32,941 bases of DNA from a virus: positions 1 to 32,941 of IMG/VR virus record IMGVR_UViG_3300025133_000387; one strand, 5' to 3'. The translations under genes were made by a program, and so were the position numbers. Within the stretch, counting starts at the first letter, position 1, and every line of letters starts with the position of its first letter. The notes beneath the pieces were generated by a model. That model saw nothing but the letters and a program-made list of their open reading frames with translations. It did no database searches and was not told the DNA's origin. Of this stretch, positions 30,942-32,941 are shown piece after piece.

Positions 30942-31142
30942 TTATCTCTCCAAGATGTTATCCGATTGCTCTTTAAGGATAGACATAAGATGTTCTACAA
31001 CTGACCTTTGACCAGCTTTGAAGAATATCTCACGCTCTGTATCTGTAAGAGCAGGTGTTTGTATTGGGAATTGCGAGTCCAACCACTCGGTTAATTCGGG
31101 CAAAACCACGGGAGTTTTCTCATATACTTGTCCCTTATCCAT
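30942..31142 (-). CDS. Small conserved-type protein upstream of gp7.3, unknown
   Basis: 66 residues from ATG 31142 (MDKGQVYEKTPVVLPELTEW), mostly helical and acidic: EREIFFKAGQRSVVEHLMSIL. A GTG two codons upstream is an alternative start. Similar short proteins with FxxGQRSVVEHL-type helices occur next to the portal genes of marine podoviruses, but the function is unknown. The ATG overlaps the preceding stop by 8 bases, and a promoter candidate lies within its first codons. Confidence 0.65.
   Translation of the reverse strand: MDKGQVYEKTPVVLPELTEWLDSQFPIQTPALTDTEREIFFKAGQRSVVEHLMSILKEQSDNILER
31118..31138 (-). promoter_or_regulatory. Candidate phage RNA polymerase promoter (phi6.5-like position)
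   Basis: The minus strand has ATAAGGG-ACAAGTATATGAGA, with the last 14 bases identical to the site at 9941-9961 and 19 of 21 overall. It lies ahead of gp7.3 and portal, where T7 has phi6.5, and would drive the head and tail genes. It overlaps codons 2-8 of the small gene. Confidence 0.45.
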
Positions 31143-31476
31143 TTTCACCGTCCTTCTTAGCTTCTACATACGCACCCAGCAGGCACACATAGTTCACAAT
31201 ATCTACACAAGTATCCCTAAAACTTTCATCGGATACCTTGAACTCACCTGATTCTGCGAATGTAGATAACCTGCTGAACTTGTCTGTAAGCCTTACCAAG
31301 AACCCACGTTCAGTCGTGCATATTCCCATAGACTCACACCTCGTAAAGTTAGCAAAGGGATGTGTACCTTTATTACCCGCATAGTCTGAGTTCTTGGCTT
31401 TCGATAGTTCCCTTGCTTCATTACATATTTCCTCATGGAACTTTAAGTATTCATCTCGTGACATTCTGGTGTCCAT
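31135..31476 (-). CDS. Nmad1 / DUF1599-like protein
   Basis: 113 residues. The sequence KNSDYAGNKGTHPFANFTRC, RLTDKFSRLSTFAESG and SFRDTCVDIVNYVCLLGAYV is the pattern of the DUF1599 (nucleotide modification associated domain 1) family, present in many phages among DNA metabolism genes. The family's activity is not settled, though it is predicted to be linked to nucleotide metabolism. Its ATG follows AAGGAGG at 7 bases and overlaps the exonuclease stop region by 34 bases. Confidence 0.72.
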   Translation of the reverse strand: MDTRMSRDEYLKFHEEICNEARELSKAKNSDYAGNKGTHPFANFTRCESMGICTTERGFLVRLTDKFSRLSTFAESGEFKVSDESFRDTCVDIVNYVCLLGAYVEAKKDGENG

Positions 31477-32198
31477 AGATTGACCTCCTTAGTCTTCTTA
31501 TTGTATTCTCCATGCCTTAGAATCCTAGCAACCCTTGCTTGGATCAGAGCATCTTCTTCTGTTAGTCCTACCTTCTCATAGGCAGCAACAACCTCTATCC
31601 AGTCCCCATCCTTGAGAACCTTGATAGCGGTCTTAGGGCCAATCCCAGGACAGCCACTGTAACCGTCTGTAATATCACCAGTTAGGGCTTGAGTGAGGTG
31701 GGTTCTGTTGGCTTGCTCTAGGGATATCTCCATGATCCCATCTTCAGGATGTCCAGGGTTGTATAACTTACCTGGGATGGTCTTCATGTCCTTATCTTCA
31801 GAGACAATGATCTTATCTGTTTTATCCTTGGGGTCTGTTGCCAGTATCCCCATGACATCATCAGCCTCTAAGGTATCCCACAATGCGGTCTTGTAAGTTT
31901 CCGCTACATAATCTCTAAGTACAGGGTATACCAAGGGTTTACGTTTACTTTTGCGGTTGTGCTTGTATGTGGGGAGGACTTCCTTGCGCCAGTTTGCGTG
32001 GTCAGTCAGGGTGATTATTAAGTGGTCAGCTTCTAGGTGTTCCTTGATATCTGTCAGCCAAACATCAACTCTTTCTTTAGCTATCTTAGCATCACCATGT
32101 AGTGTCCATACATCATCCCCCCAATCCCATGCTTCCTCTACTGCTGATGACTCAGCGTATAAAAGAATATCTCCATCAATCAATAGAGTCCGTTCCAT
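31443..32198 (-). CDS. 5'-3' exonuclease (T7 gp6-like, FEN/PIN family)
   Basis: 251 residues from ATG 32198, chosen for an AGGAG 9 bases ahead; a start 14 codons upstream would lie in the neighbouring gene. Metal-binding acidic residues are in LLIDGDILLY, LEADDVMGIL and IIVSEDKDMKTI, and the helix-3-turn-helix DNA-binding motif is GYSGCPGIGPKTAIKVL. It degrades host DNA to supply nucleotides, removes RNA primers and acts in recombination. Gene order, just after DNA polymerase and before virion genes, is as in T7. Confidence 0.93.
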   Translation of the reverse strand: MERTLLIDGDILLYAESSAVEEAWDWGDDVWTLHGDAKIAKERVDVWLTDIKEHLEADHLIITLTDHANWRKEVLPTYKHNRKSKRKPLVYPVLRDYVAETYKTALWDTLEADDVMGILATDPKDKTDKIIVSEDKDMKTIPGKLYNPGHPEDGIMEISLEQANRTHLTQALTGDITDGYSGCPGIGPKTAIKVLKDGDWIEVVAAYEKVGLTEEDALIQARVARILRHGEYNKKTKEVNLWTPECHEMNT

Positions 32199-32397
32199 CG
32201 TGGATATCTCCTGCTTCTGCGGCCATCCTTGCCATTGCAAGTAGGCCTAGTATTGCGTGGTATGCTCCCCCTAAACACATGATTACATCATCCTCTTTAG
32301 TGCTCCTCCGACTGGCTGCAACAATCACAACCTCATCAAACCTTTTGGTCAGTTCAGCAACCAATGCTTTAGTTGAGAAGTATTCTATTGATTCCAT
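32176..32397 (-). CDS. Small protein between endonuclease and exonuclease, unknown
   Basis: 73 residues: MESIEYFSTKALVAELTKRF, then VVIVAASRRSTKEDDVIMCL and a helix AYHAILGLLAMARMAAEAG. It has a small alpha/beta look, similar to short phage proteins near exonuclease genes. It overlaps the endonuclease stop by 13 bases and the exonuclease start by 23 bases, a chain of translational coupling. Confidence 0.7.
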   Translation of the reverse strand: MESIEYFSTKALVAELTKRFDEVVIVAASRRSTKEDDVIMCLGGAYHAILGLLAMARMAAEAGDIHDGTDSID

Positions 32398-32744
32398 AGG
32401 TAGTTGATCCTCTTGAGGTTCTTTAACTCATCCACTAATGCAGTTCGTTTTGCTGATTTCTTTGGGTACTTCAAGATCTGTAGTAGTATAACTGCTTGCG
32501 GTAATTTTTCCTTGAGGAAGGGGAGAACTTCTTTAATACAATTCCTTGCGGTCTCGCCTGTGCAGTACCACTCGTATGCTTGGCGATGTCCCTCCTTAGT
32601 GTTGGTTCGTTCTCTTACAGTTCCGCCAAATAATTTTTTGTACCAAAACAAAGTAAGAGGATAGGTGTTAGAGATAGATACTCTGGTAGTGTTGTGAAAC
32701 CTTAGACAACCTTCAGCGTCCAAGTAAGCGGCTGCGTACACCAT
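32385..32744 (-). CDS. LAGLIDADG homing endonuclease, single-motif, free-standing
   Basis: The ATG at 32744 follows the DNA polymerase stop by one base (TGATATG). The 119-residue product begins MVYAAAYLDAEGCLRFHNTT, in which AAYLDAEGCLRF is a LAGLIDADG motif with the catalytic acidic residues, then VSISNTYPLTLFWYKKLFGG, WYCTGETARNCIKEVLPFL and a basic helix. One motif means a likely homodimer. It is not inside an intron or intein here. An upstream in-frame extension overlaps the polymerase gene and is unlikely. It is a probable selfish invader beside DNA polymerase. Confidence 0.85.
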   Translation of the reverse strand: MVYAAAYLDAEGCLRFHNTTRVSISNTYPLTLFWYKKLFGGTVRERTNTKEGHRQAYEWYCTGETARNCIKEVLPFLKEKLPQAVILLQILKYPKKSAKRTALVDELKNLKRINYLWNQ

Positions 32745-32745
32745 A

Positions 32746-32941
32746 TCAATGAGTTTCTGCCCAGTTCCTTCCGACCTTAAATTCTCCAGCAAGAGGACAT
32801 CGTAGGTTGAAGTACCTTCCAGCTTCTTCAATAGATCTTGTGGCCATATTTCCGAGTTGTTCTGCATAGTCCTCCTTGACTGATAATTGAATTTCATCGT
32901 GAATGTGAGCGACCTGATAAGCAGTACCTTCAGGTAGCGTG
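32746..32941 (-). CDS. DNA polymerase (T7 gp5-like, family A), C-terminal end
   Basis: About 64 codons of the polymerase C-terminus are present: LPEGTAYQVAHIHDEIQLSV, then EEAGRYFNLRCPLAGEFKVG and RNWAETH at the stop. HIHDEIQ matches the palm motif C (VHDEI, catalytic Asp) of T7 gp5, whose end is MGPNWAICH. The gene enters from beyond the window edge. The stop is followed almost at once by the LAGLIDADG endonuclease start. Confidence 0.95.
   Translation of the reverse strand, partial: TLPEGTAYQVAHIHDEIQLSVKEDYAEQLGNMATRSIEEAGRYFNLRCPLAGEFKVGRNWAETH

Noticed and set aside
1-32941. tRNA genes and CRISPR arrays
   Set aside because: No cloverleaf-type sequence with a GTTCGAATCC-type arm and no regularly spaced repeats with unique spacers were seen on either strand.

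Overview
The window is a T7-like podovirus genome segment (Autographiviridae-type gene content and order) with every convincing gene on the minus strand, so it reads from high to low coordinates. The basis is direct: a single-subunit phage RNA polymerase, T7 gp4-type primase zinc domain, gp5-type DNA polymerase C-terminus, gp6-type exonuclease, and the series gp7.3/portal/scaffold/capsid/gp11/gp12/gp13-16/gp17/terminases. A tyrosine integrase plus a MarR-like regulator just upstream of the RNA polymerase suggest a temperate or integration-capable phage, as in the integrase-bearing marine podoviruses of SAR11 and picocyanobacteria. The receptor-binding domains are of a kind common in marine phage. 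The host cannot be named. No photosynthesis genes are present, so a cyanobacterial host has no support here.

Layout in transcription order. The physical genome ends probably lie in the gene-free, repeat-rich stretch 9318-10021. The early side (8757 to 5465) is a block of about a dozen small unknown genes, mostly joined by ATGA overlaps and sharing one ribosome-binding leader. Then come a MarR-like winged-helix protein, integrase, RNA polymerase, ssDNA-binding protein, RusA-type resolvase and the start of primase-helicase, which runs off the window at base 1. The missing piece (primase body, most of DNA polymerase, perhaps an endolysin) lies outside. At the other edge the DNA polymerase C-terminus is followed by a small LAGLIDADG endonuclease, a small unknown protein, 5'-3' exonuclease, an Nmad1-like protein, a small protein, a polyproline gp7.3-like protein, portal, scaffold, a lysis cassette (holin-like, overlapping small membrane protein and lipoprotein), major capsid protein, a terminator, tail tube proteins, internal core proteins, three fibre or receptor-binding proteins, several small genes, the terminases and a 57-residue gene.

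The most notable feature is that the major capsid gene is split. Exon 1 (28 codons, 27720-27803) and exon 2 (26512-27465) are separated by a 254-nt ORF-less group I intron with P1, P3, P7, P9 and P10 pairings that can be traced by eye. It has strong similarity to the phage T4 td type (IA2). Exact joining gives a 345-residue capsid protein. Other points of interest are the LAGLIDADG endonuclease behind DNA polymerase, an Rz/Rz1-like overlap in the lysis cassette, the shared stop/RBS/start junction of the early small genes, and two copies of a candidate phage-polymerase promoter.
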